From positions 88,928-152,927 of the forward strand of contig JXTB01000145.1 in assembly GCA_002914805.1 (NCBI GenBank): a stretch of 64,000 nucleotides of DNA. The letters run 5' to 3'. Shown one piece after another: positions 1 through 10,455 of the stretch. Position numbers and translations under genes: made by a program. This DNA is from Parasponia andersonii (Eukaryota; Streptophyta; Magnoliopsida; Rosales; Cannabaceae). The number at the start of each line of letters is the position of its first letter. Within the stretch, counting starts at the first letter, position 1. The notes below the pieces were generated by a model. The model saw only the letters and a program-made list of their open reading frames with translations, was not told the DNA's origin and did not search any database.

Positions 1-111
1 TTCAATTTCATTAATTACTGTTTGTTTTAGAATTATAAATTAATAAGTACAGGTCGTATGACATAATTTGACTCATTAGCATGGGGTCTCAAAGTAGAAT
101 CTGATGGATGG

Positions 112-209
112 ATCATGACTGAACTATCAACTACAATGGACAATCATGTTAAATTAATGTACTGCATCATGACTGAACTACCAACTACAATGGACAATCA
201 TGTTAAATT
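112..209. repeat. Short tandem duplication, 44 bp x 2
   Basis: A 44-bp unit at 112-155 recurs at 166-209 with one visible mismatch (period 54). It lies in an intron of the glycyl-tRNA synthetase gene. No function is apparent. Confidence 0.85.
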
Positions 210-469
210 TTCTAATGTTGACTTTAAGCAAACTTGCAGCACCCATGCCATTTATAATGTTCTCGAAAATTGATCCGTTCTATAATCGACTTAAATTACA
301 CTAAATATCTGTAGTTTCCAGTTAAATCTATATCACCATCATTGTCAACATGCAAGCTTTGTCTAATCAAAATATGGCAAGCTTTGGTTGTTTAAGCTTC
401 ATTAGCTATTTTGTTTACGAAATATCTCCTCAGTCTTTATGGTTTATGAATGTAAATAATATTCGTCAG

Positions 470-1933
470 GTGGATGAGGCTATCTTTGAAACAAAAGAGG
501 AGAAAGCTTTATGGAGCGCTTTCTTGTCAGTTAAAAGCAAAATATATAGAGGTACTTTCAGTTTTGTAATATACAGTTCACTTTGTTGTAGAATTGACTT
601 TTCTTTCGATAGAACAATTTTTGTTTTCAATCTCATCGAGTAATAAACTCTGACAAGTTAACTTACCTTGATATTTACTTTTCTTGTGTAAAAGGTGTTG
701 AGGTTGATGATTTTATTGATGCATCATCACAACTTCTTCAACCACTTGAGGATTTTTTTGATAACGTCTTTGTAATGGTGGTATGTCTCTTTTACTCTTC
801 ACTTCTGCATTATGTATTGGGTCCTTACAAAGTAACAGGCTAACACGTTCTTTAAGAAGAAAGAAAGAGAAATATGTATCCTAATGCAATATCATAAACG
901 AAGTCTGAAAAGTTTGCCATTCACCATACATGCTTAAAAAATCTTAATGGAAAATCTTGAGTAACAGAGAGTTTATCGTAAAAGGAAAAAGAAAGAGAAC
1001 ACAGATAAATTTCTAGGTAAATACGTGGAGCAAAAAATAAGATCACTTCCTAATTAAAATCCAGAGTCTAAACTGCACTCCTTCACCTAACTCCAGTGAC
1101 TAGATCCTTTTTGTGATCTTCATTGTCCCCTCTGTGGCATAATAGCAATATCCTCTTGTTGCACTGCCCCAGATGGTGGATTTACTGGTAAATTACTAAC
1201 CCATCTGTTATCTAGAGAAATCTTTGCTATATTTTTGAACTACAAGAATTTGAAGTTGGGATTTTTGCATTTTATGTTGTGTTTGGGTTTGCGAATTTAG
1301 AACCAAATGGGTTTTTTAGAACCTTTGTTCTTATGGGACGGGTAACAACTTGCATGATGGAATACGTGTAATCAGTGTTAACACTTATCTTTGTAGTTAC
1401 AGCACTGCTATCTGCATAAAAAAAATGAAGAAGGAACATAATTTTTATGAATTAAACTAATATCGGAACATGCATTCTGTTTCTGTTTTTCTTTGTTAAT
1501 TATTGTTCTCACAAAATTTATCTGCAAGTCTGGTTCTAATCAACTTTACTTTATCAACAGAATTCTTCTCTCTTTTGATTAGCAAAAAATCCTTCTCCCC
1601 ACTTTTCTAAAAAATAATAATAATTATAATTGCTCAAATAATGCTACAAATCTTGACAAATTATCTAGAGGAAAAAAAAAAAACTAGACTAGATGACATG
1701 GCAGGATCATATAACTTGAGATGTTTTTTCTCAAATGTCACCTAAGAACAACACATCATTCAAGTCGTGAATTTAGAAGGTAATGTTGAGATGTGTAGCG
1801 TTTTCCTAATTGAGTAACTATTGCACGTATGCAGGAGGATGAAAGAATTAGGAAGAACAGGCTTGCGCTGCTCAAGAAAATTGCTGACCTTCCTAAAGGC
1901 ATAGCTGACCTTTCAGTTTTGCCTGGATTTTAG
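470..1933 (+). CDS. EDD1: Organellar glycine--tRNA ligase, C-terminal end (last three exons)
   Basis: Partial gene; the start lies left of the window. Exons read 470-551, 695-780 and 1835-1933 (TAG), each with AG/GT borders and consistent phase. The peptide runs VDEAIFETKEEKALW, then VEVDDFIDASSQLLQPLEDF, then VFVMVEDERIRKNR and ends LPKGIADLSVLPGF. This resembles the end of the bacterial-type GlyRS beta chain (anticodon-binding region, with FFDNV followed by an acidic stretch and then RxNRL). In plants alpha and beta chains are fused in the chloroplast/mitochondrial enzyme known as EDD1 in Arabidopsis, which charges tRNA-Gly in organelles. The family call rests on recognition of the C-terminal motif, not on a search. 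Bases 1-469 are intron. The visible part shows no defects. Confidence 0.85.
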
Positions 1934-2090
1934 GTTATAATGAAGAGATGCTCATTTTCTATTTTCTTTTTTCCTTCGAGAAAGTAGAATGTCGGAGAAG
2001 AAACTATTTTAAAATATGCAATTATTTCGCCGGCTTGTACATGAATATATCCAATTTAGATTTGTAATGTTTCGGTAACATTGCTGCTAA

Positions 2091-2096
2091 AATAAA
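2091..2096 (+). terminator. Likely polyadenylation signal of the GlyRS gene
   Basis: An AATAAA hexamer lies about 160 bp after the stop codon, in a T/A-rich stretch typical of plant 3' ends. Confidence 0.45.
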
Positions 2097-4399
2097 AAAA
2101 AATGTTAGAATGAAAGTTTTCCATTTAGGAGTCTTGAAATTTTGGGAATACTGATGGTGGAAAGTAAAGATTGATTAAAGAAGGAAAAGAAGAAAAAGGA
2201 TGTAAGGTTATTGATTGAAACTCAAACTTTTCATCGTTATGACCATGTTTACAAATTTGCAGTAGGTTTTAAAAAATAGTTTTTTGTTTTATTTTTATTT
2301 TTATCATATGCTTACTAAGGATAGTTCAATTTTGATTATTTATTATTCGTTTTAAAATCTTTTCCTGTACGGATTAGTAAATGTCCTGGTTTAATATTTA
2401 TATTTTAAGTAGATCCAACCTATGACCATGTTTACAAATTTGCAGTAGGTTTTAAAAAATAGTTTTTTGTTTTATTTTTATTTTTATCATATGCTTACTA
2501 AGGATAGTTCAATTTTGATTATTTATTATTCGTTTTAAAATCTTTTCCTGTACGGATTAGTAAATGTCCTGGTTTAATATTTATATTTTAAGTAGATCCA
2601 ACCTCTTAAAGGCTAAAGAGTAATATTAAGAATATGAATTGCATCCGATTATCTAGAGTCTGGTATAATTGATGTTGTAGTGAAATGTCCATTTTTTGAG
2701 TGACAAAATATGACCTTTCAAAATAAGTTGACTTGGGTTTTCCAAATGAAAAGCAATTTGTTTTACTCATTTTATTCTATTTAAATAGAAAATCTATTAG
2801 AACGTGTGATTGTTCAACAATTTCAATTTTTTCAAATGATTTTTTGAAATGAATGTTTGTTTTAATAATTCAATTTTTTCATTCAAATGGTTTATCAGTC
2901 ACGTCAATGTTAATTATTGGAATGAGGTTTTTGTGTCTTAGAATGAAAATGTAGTTTAGGAAATATTTTTGAATGATCCATTCCAATGTCTATTATTTTA
3001 TTTACAACTCATTCTATTTTGTTTCACTTTAAATATTTTTTATTTTAGTTATACTTTATTTCATAATTTTTTTTAAATACACCAATTTGAACCAATTTGA
3101 ACGAGTGAACCAAATGGAGTCAATATATCCTCGGTATATAATTTGATATATCTATTTTTTTTTCCTTTTGTTTTTTTTTTCAAGGATAAAACAATGGACC
3201 TCTTTATACTAAAATCAGGTCTACACCGAATATTAATTTGGCCATAATGTATTTTAACTATTATCAAAAAAAGATAGTTGATTTATATTTCAATACATTC
3301 AGTATAATAATGTTATGTCTAGTTTAACAAATTCATCAGTCACAGAAAAGATCCAGTGAAACACGTCCAACGTTGCCACAAATAAAATGATCAGAGAATC
3401 TATAAAACAGGTCAACTGGTGAAAACATAATTGAATATTCTGTTCTTTATGTTGAAAAACAAAAGGCAGTATATTGGATTTTTTTTTTCTCCCAACTAAT
3501 TGTCAACTGTTTTGGTTGGAATTTTTTTTTTAAGTGAACCGGATTTGTAGGAGGTAGAAATGTGCCACTTGTCAATATGGAATTTTTCTATTTTCATTTT
3601 TCATTTTTATGCTTGAGAGTTAAGACATAAAACATATTAGTAGGAGAATCCTTGTTGCAAAAGAAAAAAGGATCAAAAAGGTGCTCTATTGTTATTTTCT
3701 GCATGCTAACAATTTCTATATTTATGAAGCTTCATGTCCATAGTTAATAGTTCACAAATTCTACAAATATACTGCTTTTTCATAAGCTTTAATTGTTTTG
3801 TATACCGTGTTAAGCTCTAAAATAATTAACACAATGTACTATTTCGTATGAAGCTAAAAATAATTAATACAGTATAGATTCTGAGAAATTGATTATATAG
3901 GTAATAGATACGAACACTATGTCATTCACTCGGAAGGAAAAAAAAACAAAAGAAAAGAAAAACCATCACTATATCAATTTTTGCACATAAAAAAGAACCC
4001 AAAAAAAGAGGTTTTGAGTTGGCCAAAAAACAAGAAAATTTTATATGTGCCAATGAGAAAAAGACAACTTATGGGTACAAAACATTAAAAGAAGACGATG
4101 ACAACTTTATCATGGCGGTACAATTCATCCCAACTAGTGGATAAAGGGCCATAACATCACAATTATGCAAAAAAAAAAAAAAAAAAAAATGTAAAAAATC
4201 GAGGACTTCTCAATCAACGGGCAAAACTACTTCCACGTGGCTGATAAATAAACCCATACAGATAAGCCCAACCAAAACCCTCGAGCCCTACCAAATGACA
4301 CATCCGTAATTAGCTCTAAACTTAAACCCCACTTTCGTAATACTACCCCTTCCGTATCTCAAAAACAAAAAAAGAAAAAGAAAAAGGGTCATATATACG
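2097..4399. other. Intergenic region, GlyRS to RGG gene
   Basis: AT-rich, no coding exon recognised. It contains a perfect 183-bp tandem duplication (listed separately) and a poly-A run near 4169. The last few hundred bases are the promoter of the RGG gene. Confidence 0.7.
2238..2603. repeat. Perfect 183-bp tandem duplication
   Basis: Bases 2238-2420 are repeated at 2421-2603 with no difference seen. Both copies begin TATGACCATG and end AGATCCAACC. Lack of divergence in non-coding DNA implies a recent event. Confidence 0.92.
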
Positions 4400-4546
4400 T
4401 ATAAATCTATATATTGGGAGACCGCACGAGGTTCGTAGGTGGAAGAAGCAACAACAATAATAAATTAGGAGATTTTCCTCTCTTTAAGATTGGGTTCACT
4501 CCTTTATCTCTCACTTCTCGCTCTCTGTTCCTTGCGGCTAGGGTTT
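4400..4546 (+). promoter_or_regulatory. Promoter and leader of the RGG gene: TATA box and telo-box
   Basis: TATAAAT at 4400-4406 lies about 380 bp before the ATG, suggesting transcription from about 4430 and a long leader. The leader is rich in CT runs (4480-4560) and carries TAGGGTTT at 4539-4546, the reverse complement of the plant telo-box AAACCCTA. Telo-boxes are common in promoters and leaders of plant translation-related genes, which fits a ribosome-associated product. No transcript evidence is available. Confidence 0.5.
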
Positions 4547-4782
4547 TTCTCTCTCTAACAGACCCTGGAGTTTCACTCTTTCAGTTCAGATCTATCATCC
4601 ATATATATACACACACTCAACTATGTATACATTATTGTAGTTATACTTATAATATTATAGATACAGATAGATATTTATGTATCGATGGAGTTATTTTAAA
4701 GCTAGGTTCTGTGAGATTTCTTCTCTCTGAGAGTTTAGGGGTTTTTTTTGGGTGTTGAGCTTAATTTGTACCATATTCGGGA

Positions 4783-7700
4783 ATGGCGACCTTGAACCCC
4801 TTTGATTTGTTGGGAGATGACGACGCGGAGGACCCGTCGCAGCTGATCGCGGCTCAGAAGGCGGCGGCGGCGGCGGCGGCTTCTTCGGTGGCTGCGGGTC
4901 CGAAGAAAGGTCTGGCTCAGGCTCAGGCTCAGGCTCAAAGCAGGCCGGCGTCTCAAGGTCAGCCGATTAAGCTGGCTAGTCTCCCCTCTAAGCCTCTCCC
5001 TCCTTCTCAGGCTGGTGAGCTTTTTTTTTGTGGCTTTTCTATTGTAAATATAAATAAATCTTTTGTTTTATTATTTATTTATTAATTTGTTGGTTTTTGA
5101 GTTTGGGATTGATTTTATGGGAATTTTTATATCTGCTTTTGATTAAAAATGTTGATTCTTTCTGGGTTCTTAGCTGTCAGCTAACATGCTGTTGTTGAGA
5201 CACACTATGCATAGTTGTTTCTCATTTTTTTGTGAAAAATGCTTTTTGTTCAATTTTGTTTTCGTCGTTAAACGGGTAAAACACACGCTTATTACCTTAT
5301 ATGCAAATAAGTGAGGGTTGCTTTCACTGCCCTTCATGACTCTGTCTTCTGCTTTGCATAGGAGACAAATGTGCATTTTTGTTTTATATAAATGAATAAT
5401 GATTTGATGTAGTTTTGTGTTTCGCGGTTAAATGACGAAACTGAACCGTGTTTTAAGTATTGGATCAACTGTAAAATATTTGTGTTAGCTGTTTATGAAC
5501 TAGGGGTCCTTTGTATTTCTATGGGGAACAAGATTTTTTTCTTTTCCCTTGTTTGTGATTTTATACTGATAGTTAACTCAACACTGGACGGAAAGTTGTG
5601 CTTTGTATTGTTAAAAGTGATACTACAAAAGTGCTTCTGTTCTTTGCTATGCAGAACACAATTATTATCTTTGATTTTCTGGAAAACAGCGTTATATAAT
5701 TGGCTATGGGTATTAGCTGTGACAGTTTTTGTGATCACGTTATCTATTTCTTGAAAATTATTCAAAGAATTTAAGTAATGTTTTCTTTCATCTTTTGATG
5801 AAAAATCTTTTTCCTCTCACGGAACAAGGTGGATTGATCTTGATGTTTTTTCTTCGTAGATACTTTCTGAGTACTTGTGCTTCATGATATTTAAAATTGT
5901 GTAGTGTTCTCTTGGGTTCTATATGTATGATGAATTTGATTTGATTTTTTTATTTTTGGGGGGTGAATTTTTTCATCATCTAATGTTGAGTCATTTCTAA
6001 AGTACTTGGNTTCTGTATCTTCTAAACTTACTCTACTGATGAGCTGTTATTTATTAGTGTGTATCCTGTAGCTTGTTATGTGGTACTTTGCTTTATTTTG
6101 AATAGTGAGAGAGGCCAAGCATGAATCTGGTCGAGGTGGACGCGGAGGTGGACGTGGGTATGGCCGTGGTCGTGGTGGCGGTGGGTTCAATCGCGGTTTT
6201 TCCAACAATGAACATAGCCCTGCCGGTCAGGGTGCAGTTGAGGAAGGAGAATCTGGGAGAACCTCTGATAGGCGTGGTGGCTATGGTGGACCTCGTGGTC
6301 CTTTCCGTGGCGGTTGGCGTGGTGAATTCACTAATGGGGAAGTTGGTGATGGAGAACGCCCTCGCAGGCCATTCGAACGCCGTAGTGGAACTGGGCGCGG
6401 GTGAATATTTCCTTTACAACTGTCCACATGAATGCTAGTCAATTATTAGCTATTTGCTTTTTGTGGTTTAGCGGTTCAATGTTAATTGTTCCTGTGTGCA
6501 GAAGTGAAATCAAACGGGAAGGGGCTGGCCGTGGAAACTGGGGAACAGATACTGATGCATTTTCTCCGTAACTATCTATTTTCCTTGTTAATTTTTTTTT
6601 TCCTTTTCATATGGATGCCTAGCTATTTTGTATTGTTAGATATTTTGTATGCGTTTTCCTGTCAAGTTGACCTTATTTGTTCATGATCATGACATACTGA
6701 AGAGTAACTGAAGAAGCTGTCAATGAGACCGAGAAGAACTTGACTGATGAGAATCCTGCAGTAGAAGAAGGTGCTGCAGATGGAAACAAGGAGACCCCTG
6801 CTAATGAGCCTGAAGAAAAAGAACCTGAGGATAAGGTGAATGCTTATCTTGTAATCTTACATGTTTAGGATGTTTAGATTCATTCTCTTGTCCTTTGATT
6901 TGTCGTCAATTGAGGTGTGTATCATATATGAAGGGTGAACTGAATTTCGTCTGATGGGATAAAGATTAAGATTTGTGTATTTTCTGTCCCATGGGAAAAG
7001 CGTTTCAGAAAGGTTGTCTTTTTGGCTTTTACTTGTTATTTTATCACTTTAATGTGCAAATGCAAATAATTAGATCTATCAGTAGTCATACGGAAAGTTT
7101 TTGTAGTGAAATATTGGGCAGGTTTAAGTCTGACTGTTGTGAAGTGTAAACACCTTTTGGAGATAACGCACTATACAACCTTGCCACAGAGAATCTGCAA
7201 AACATTGAGACTTTCTGCGAGCTAGAGGATTTTGTATCTGATTACTCTTAATCCCTTCTGTATGATTACCAAGTGTTTAACCATTGCATCAATTTACAGA
7301 ATCTCCTTATTTGAGTTCTCATGTATTTATTTAACTGATATTGTGGTGAAGCTGAAAGCTTCAGCAATCTAATTTGAACTTCTTTTGTGGTGAATGCGTT
7401 GTTTTGTTGGTTTTTGTTTGCTTCATATGATAGCCTTGTCCTTATTTGTTTCTTGTTTGCTTCAACAGGAGATGACACTGGAGGAGTATGAAAAGGTGCT
7501 GGAAGAGAAGAGAAAGGCTTTGCAGACACTTAAGACTGAGGAGAGGAAAGTGGATGCTAAAGATTTTGCATCCATGCAACAGCTTTCAAGCAAGAAAGGC
7601 AATGATGACATCTTCATCAAATTGGTGAATTTTGTTTGCCCTCTAGTTCTATTTGTCTTATTATTTTATAAATCTGAACTTCACTTCATTAACTGCCCAT

Positions 7701-8749
7701 GCCACTTGATTTCTTGTTCTTTATAGGGTTCTGAGAAGGATAGGAAGAAAGAGGCTGCTGAAAAGGAAGAAAAGGCCAAGAAGGTTGTACTTGCTATCCT
7801 CTCCTTTTTCGTTTCTTATCTTCATGATTTATTGATTCTATGTTTCTGCTTCTCTAGAGACTCAATGGGGATTATATTCCTGCATTTGCGTTCTTTGATG
7901 AAAGAGCAATTTTACTTCTCTCCCCTGTTTTCTTACTGTTCAAATTTAGGCAGTAGGCTCTTCACCTGACATTGCATTCTCTATGGAAGGTTCTGTTGCT
8001 CTGTTTGCTATATTGATGATGGATTTTGAAGCACATACCATGTTAGATTGGCAGCTGGTATAGGATTATCATATAACAGCTGCATGCCAGTGTCAGATAC
8101 TTTTTTTTTTTTTTTGAAAATTATCTTGTAAACAAAAATGTAAATTGTGCTAGTTATATCTTATATTATGCTTTCTTACTGACGTGGTTAGAGAATGCCA
8201 GCACCTTGTGTGCAGTCACACGATGGATATACTTGATGAATATGCTTTTTCTACTATGCTTGCGGTTTGTTTGTACTTTTTTTTTTTAACTATTTGGTTA
8301 GTTAAATATGCTTCTGAATTTTGATAGATAACTAGGCTTGGAATGGGAGAAGTATTTTTTTTGATTAGCATCTCTTGTCTGTGGTCTCGTGTCTTTTTTA
8401 GGTTAACTATTGAGATAAGCTTAAGCTTGTCTCCTTTATTGTCGATGTCTTTGTTTTCATCTTTCTGGTGTTTTGCTTTCCAACCCGTCATGTATACTGT
8501 TATATTTGTTGAATTTTTTTTTCCTGACTGGTGACTAATTGTATTTTTACTTTGGCGTCCTGGTTCTAGTCCGTTAGCATCAATGAGTTCCTAAAGCCTG
8601 TTGAGGGAGAAAGGTACTACAGTCCAGGTGGTCGAGGCAGGGGCCGTGGTCGTGGTTCGAGAGGAGGGTTCAGTGGCAGCTATCAGAGCAACGTGTCTGC
8701 CCCATCCATTCAAGATCCTGGGCACTTCCCAACCTTAGGTGGAAAGTGA
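4783..8749 (+). CDS. RGGA: RGG-repeat nuclear RNA-binding protein (Stm1/SERBP1/HABP4 family)
   Basis: Complete gene, seven exons: 4783-5014, 6106-6400, 6502-6567, 6703-6835, 7469-7624, 7727-7783, 8570-8749 (TGA). Phases join cleanly to 372 residues, close to the usual size of plant RGGA-C proteins. The N-terminus MATLNPFDLLGDD is the Stm1 N-terminal signature, followed by an Ala run and an AQAQAQAQ stretch. Exon 2 encodes a dense RGG/RGR region. Exons 3-5 hold the HABP4/PAI-RBP1-type core (GRGNWG, then an acidic linker, then EEYEKVLEEKRKAL). Exon 6 is a short Lys/Glu helix and exon 7 a second RGR box ending HFPTLGGK. The family binds RNA and the ribosome and is linked to stress responses in plants; the exact paralogue (A, B or C) is not settled. 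There is an N in intron 1 at 6010. Exon 7 occurs again downstream. Confidence 0.9.
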
Positions 8750-9694
8750 GGATCTTAAGAACCCCAATTTACATGAATGCTATCAATTTAGATTTTTGGG
8801 TTCTTTTCTATGATCTGAAGCAGGAAATCGACTGGAATAATTGGGATTTTCCTCATTAATAGCTTTTCTTGTCTTTCCTTTTTTTCCTACTTTAGATGTA
8901 AATTTCAGGCGATTCCTATGTTCCCCATTAGTTTTCTTTTCTTTTGTTCTGCAAGGTTTTTACTCGTCGTGGGACTTGGGGGCATATGAAAGGGGATTTC
9001 TTTATGGCTAAAAGCTCAATATTGACCAGTTTTGTTTTGGAATAGATGTTTGTCATTTTCGGTTTTACCTGATAAATGGAGGGAAATCGTTTGTCTTTTT
9101 TACTTTTGAACTAATTTGAAATGTTCGGACTCGTCCCTATAAAATTTGGAATACAAAGTATAACCTGATAACAACGAATTTGGATTCTTGCTTGAAAACA
9201 CCGGAGTGGGGATTCCTCAGCCTTTGGTTTTAATTTGAATCTTATTCTTTAAGAGGGTTTATTCCTGCTATATGAATCGAGAATGGCCGACACGTCTTAG
9301 GTGTTTGCTATCGTCAAAACACGGGTTATTTCAGTGGTATGTTGTGGCTCAGAAATTGCAAGTACTAGGATAGAAATTACAAGTGATTATCAGACTAGCA
9401 GAAATTGGAAGAAACTTCATATTTACAACTTATATAGTTCGAGACTTAAAGAGTATATTCCTAATCTCAGCTAGTATGGCTTCTATTCAAACCAAGTGTT
9501 ATTAGTATTTCTGCTTGATTCGTTCATAATTTATGTCGATGAATAAATGGTTTATTTGTCACGACATTTGTTTTTTTTTTCCTTTACGAAGAGTCACCGT
9601 TGATAACGTTTTTCGTCCGCATACTGTGTGGCCACCTTAATACCAGGTTCATTCCAAGGTTTGATAATTGGGCTCCTGTCATGCGCCTGCCTTT
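8750..9694. other. 3' flank of the RGG gene
   Basis: Non-coding T-rich sequence following the stop codon, including the 3' UTR. No clear AATAAA was picked out and nothing else is recognised. The same sequence recurs 2,355 bp downstream. Confidence 0.6.
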
Positions 9695-10080
9695 CTAAGG
9701 CCAAAAATATATTACGAACCCCTTTACCTCCCCCTTTTTGACACCTCTAACCTTTGCGAAACCATTGTTGTTCTTCTCTATATTGGATGCCTTTGTTCTT
9801 CTTATTCTCTTTATTGGTTGCCTTTCGAGGATTGATAGGAGGAGGCTAATTTGAATTTCCTTCTTGATTTCTTTGCTTTGGCTTTCCACTTGTATTCCTC
9901 TTTTCGTGTTTCTTCGAAGAAACTTAGTATACTGTTTGGTCAACAAGACAATCGTCTCTTCATCTAGAATTTCAAGATCCTCGGTTGGAAATTGACCAAT
10001 GGGTGGTCTGCTTGTTGACCTGCATTTACAAAACAGATCCATTGCAGCACCTAAATACACACAAATACAAAAGGGGGGAA
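9695..10080 (-). mobile_element. Possible gag-derived LTR retrotransposon fossil (copy 1)
   Basis: A minus-strand reading includes LDEETIVLLTKQYTKFLRRN, which resembles the linker before the zinc knuckle in plant retrotransposon gag proteins. It is a short, decayed fragment. The duplicate of this fragment near 12050-12435 lies next to a primer-binding-like site and an LTR-like stretch in the same orientation, which supports the call. No LTR adjoins this copy. Confidence 0.35.
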
Positions 10081-10302
10081 AAAAAAAAGAAAAAAGAAAA
10101 AGCCACCATCTTCTACTATTTACAAGACAAAACACAAAAAGAAGCATCTTATCTGCACAATTTTCTGACGTGGAAAGAAAACTTTCACAAAGTCGCAAGT
10201 GGAAATTCGTACTTACTACAATATATGACATGTCTTAACAAACATGCTCACCATTACTTATTGCTTTTGTTCACACACTCGGAATAACATAGTAGATTTC
10301 TT

Positions 10303-10419
10303 CTATGCATTCATGCGAATTATACACCTGAGGCTCTCTCCTTTAAGCATCAGCTCAAAGGCCTTGTTGATCTCCGAAAAAAGGACTTGATGAGTAATGA
10401 ATTTCTCCAGCTCAAGCTC
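10303..10419 (-). pseudogene. Orphan last exon of an alcohol dehydrogenase-like gene
   Basis: On the minus strand, a TGTACAG acceptor is followed by a 39-codon reading that begins [20 protein letters not shown] and ends [18 protein letters not shown] before TAG. This is the characteristic C-terminus of zinc-dependent medium-chain alcohol dehydrogenases (plant ADH-like group). The exon itself is intact, but no upstream exons follow: 36 bp beyond the acceptor the sequence reaches an N at 10455 and then runs into the second copy of the large repeat. Either the gene was truncated by a rearrangement or the assembly is wrong here. Expression as an enzyme is not possible from this fragment. Confidence 0.8.
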
Positions 10420-10454
10420 CTGTACAATGAAACATGTCCAACTTTTTTGAAGTC

Positions 10455-10455
10455 N
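10455..10455. other. Single N at the duplication junction
   Basis: The undetermined base sits exactly where the second copy of the large repeat begins, next to a 15-T run. This suggests an uncertain contig join or a consensus problem. Confidence 0.9.

Larger units (their letters stand above)
8101..10092. repeat. Large direct repeat, copy 1
   Basis: This 1,992-bp stretch reappears at 10456-12447, offset exactly 2,355 bp, with no difference noticed by eye; the long open frames inside it translate identically. It covers the end of RGG intron 6, exon 7, the 3' flank and a gag-like remnant. Both boundaries fall in homopolymers: a 15-T run on the left and an A-rich run on the right. Confidence 0.93.

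Noticed and set aside
4414-4758. 114-codon open frame just before the RGG gene ATG
   Set aside because: It lies in the CT-rich leader, has no family likeness, and fits a 5' UTR.
6121-6438. Open frame of 105 codons overlapping RGG exon 2
   Set aside because: Off-frame shadow of the GC-rich RGG repeats; the true frame gives the RGG peptide and joins the flanking exons.
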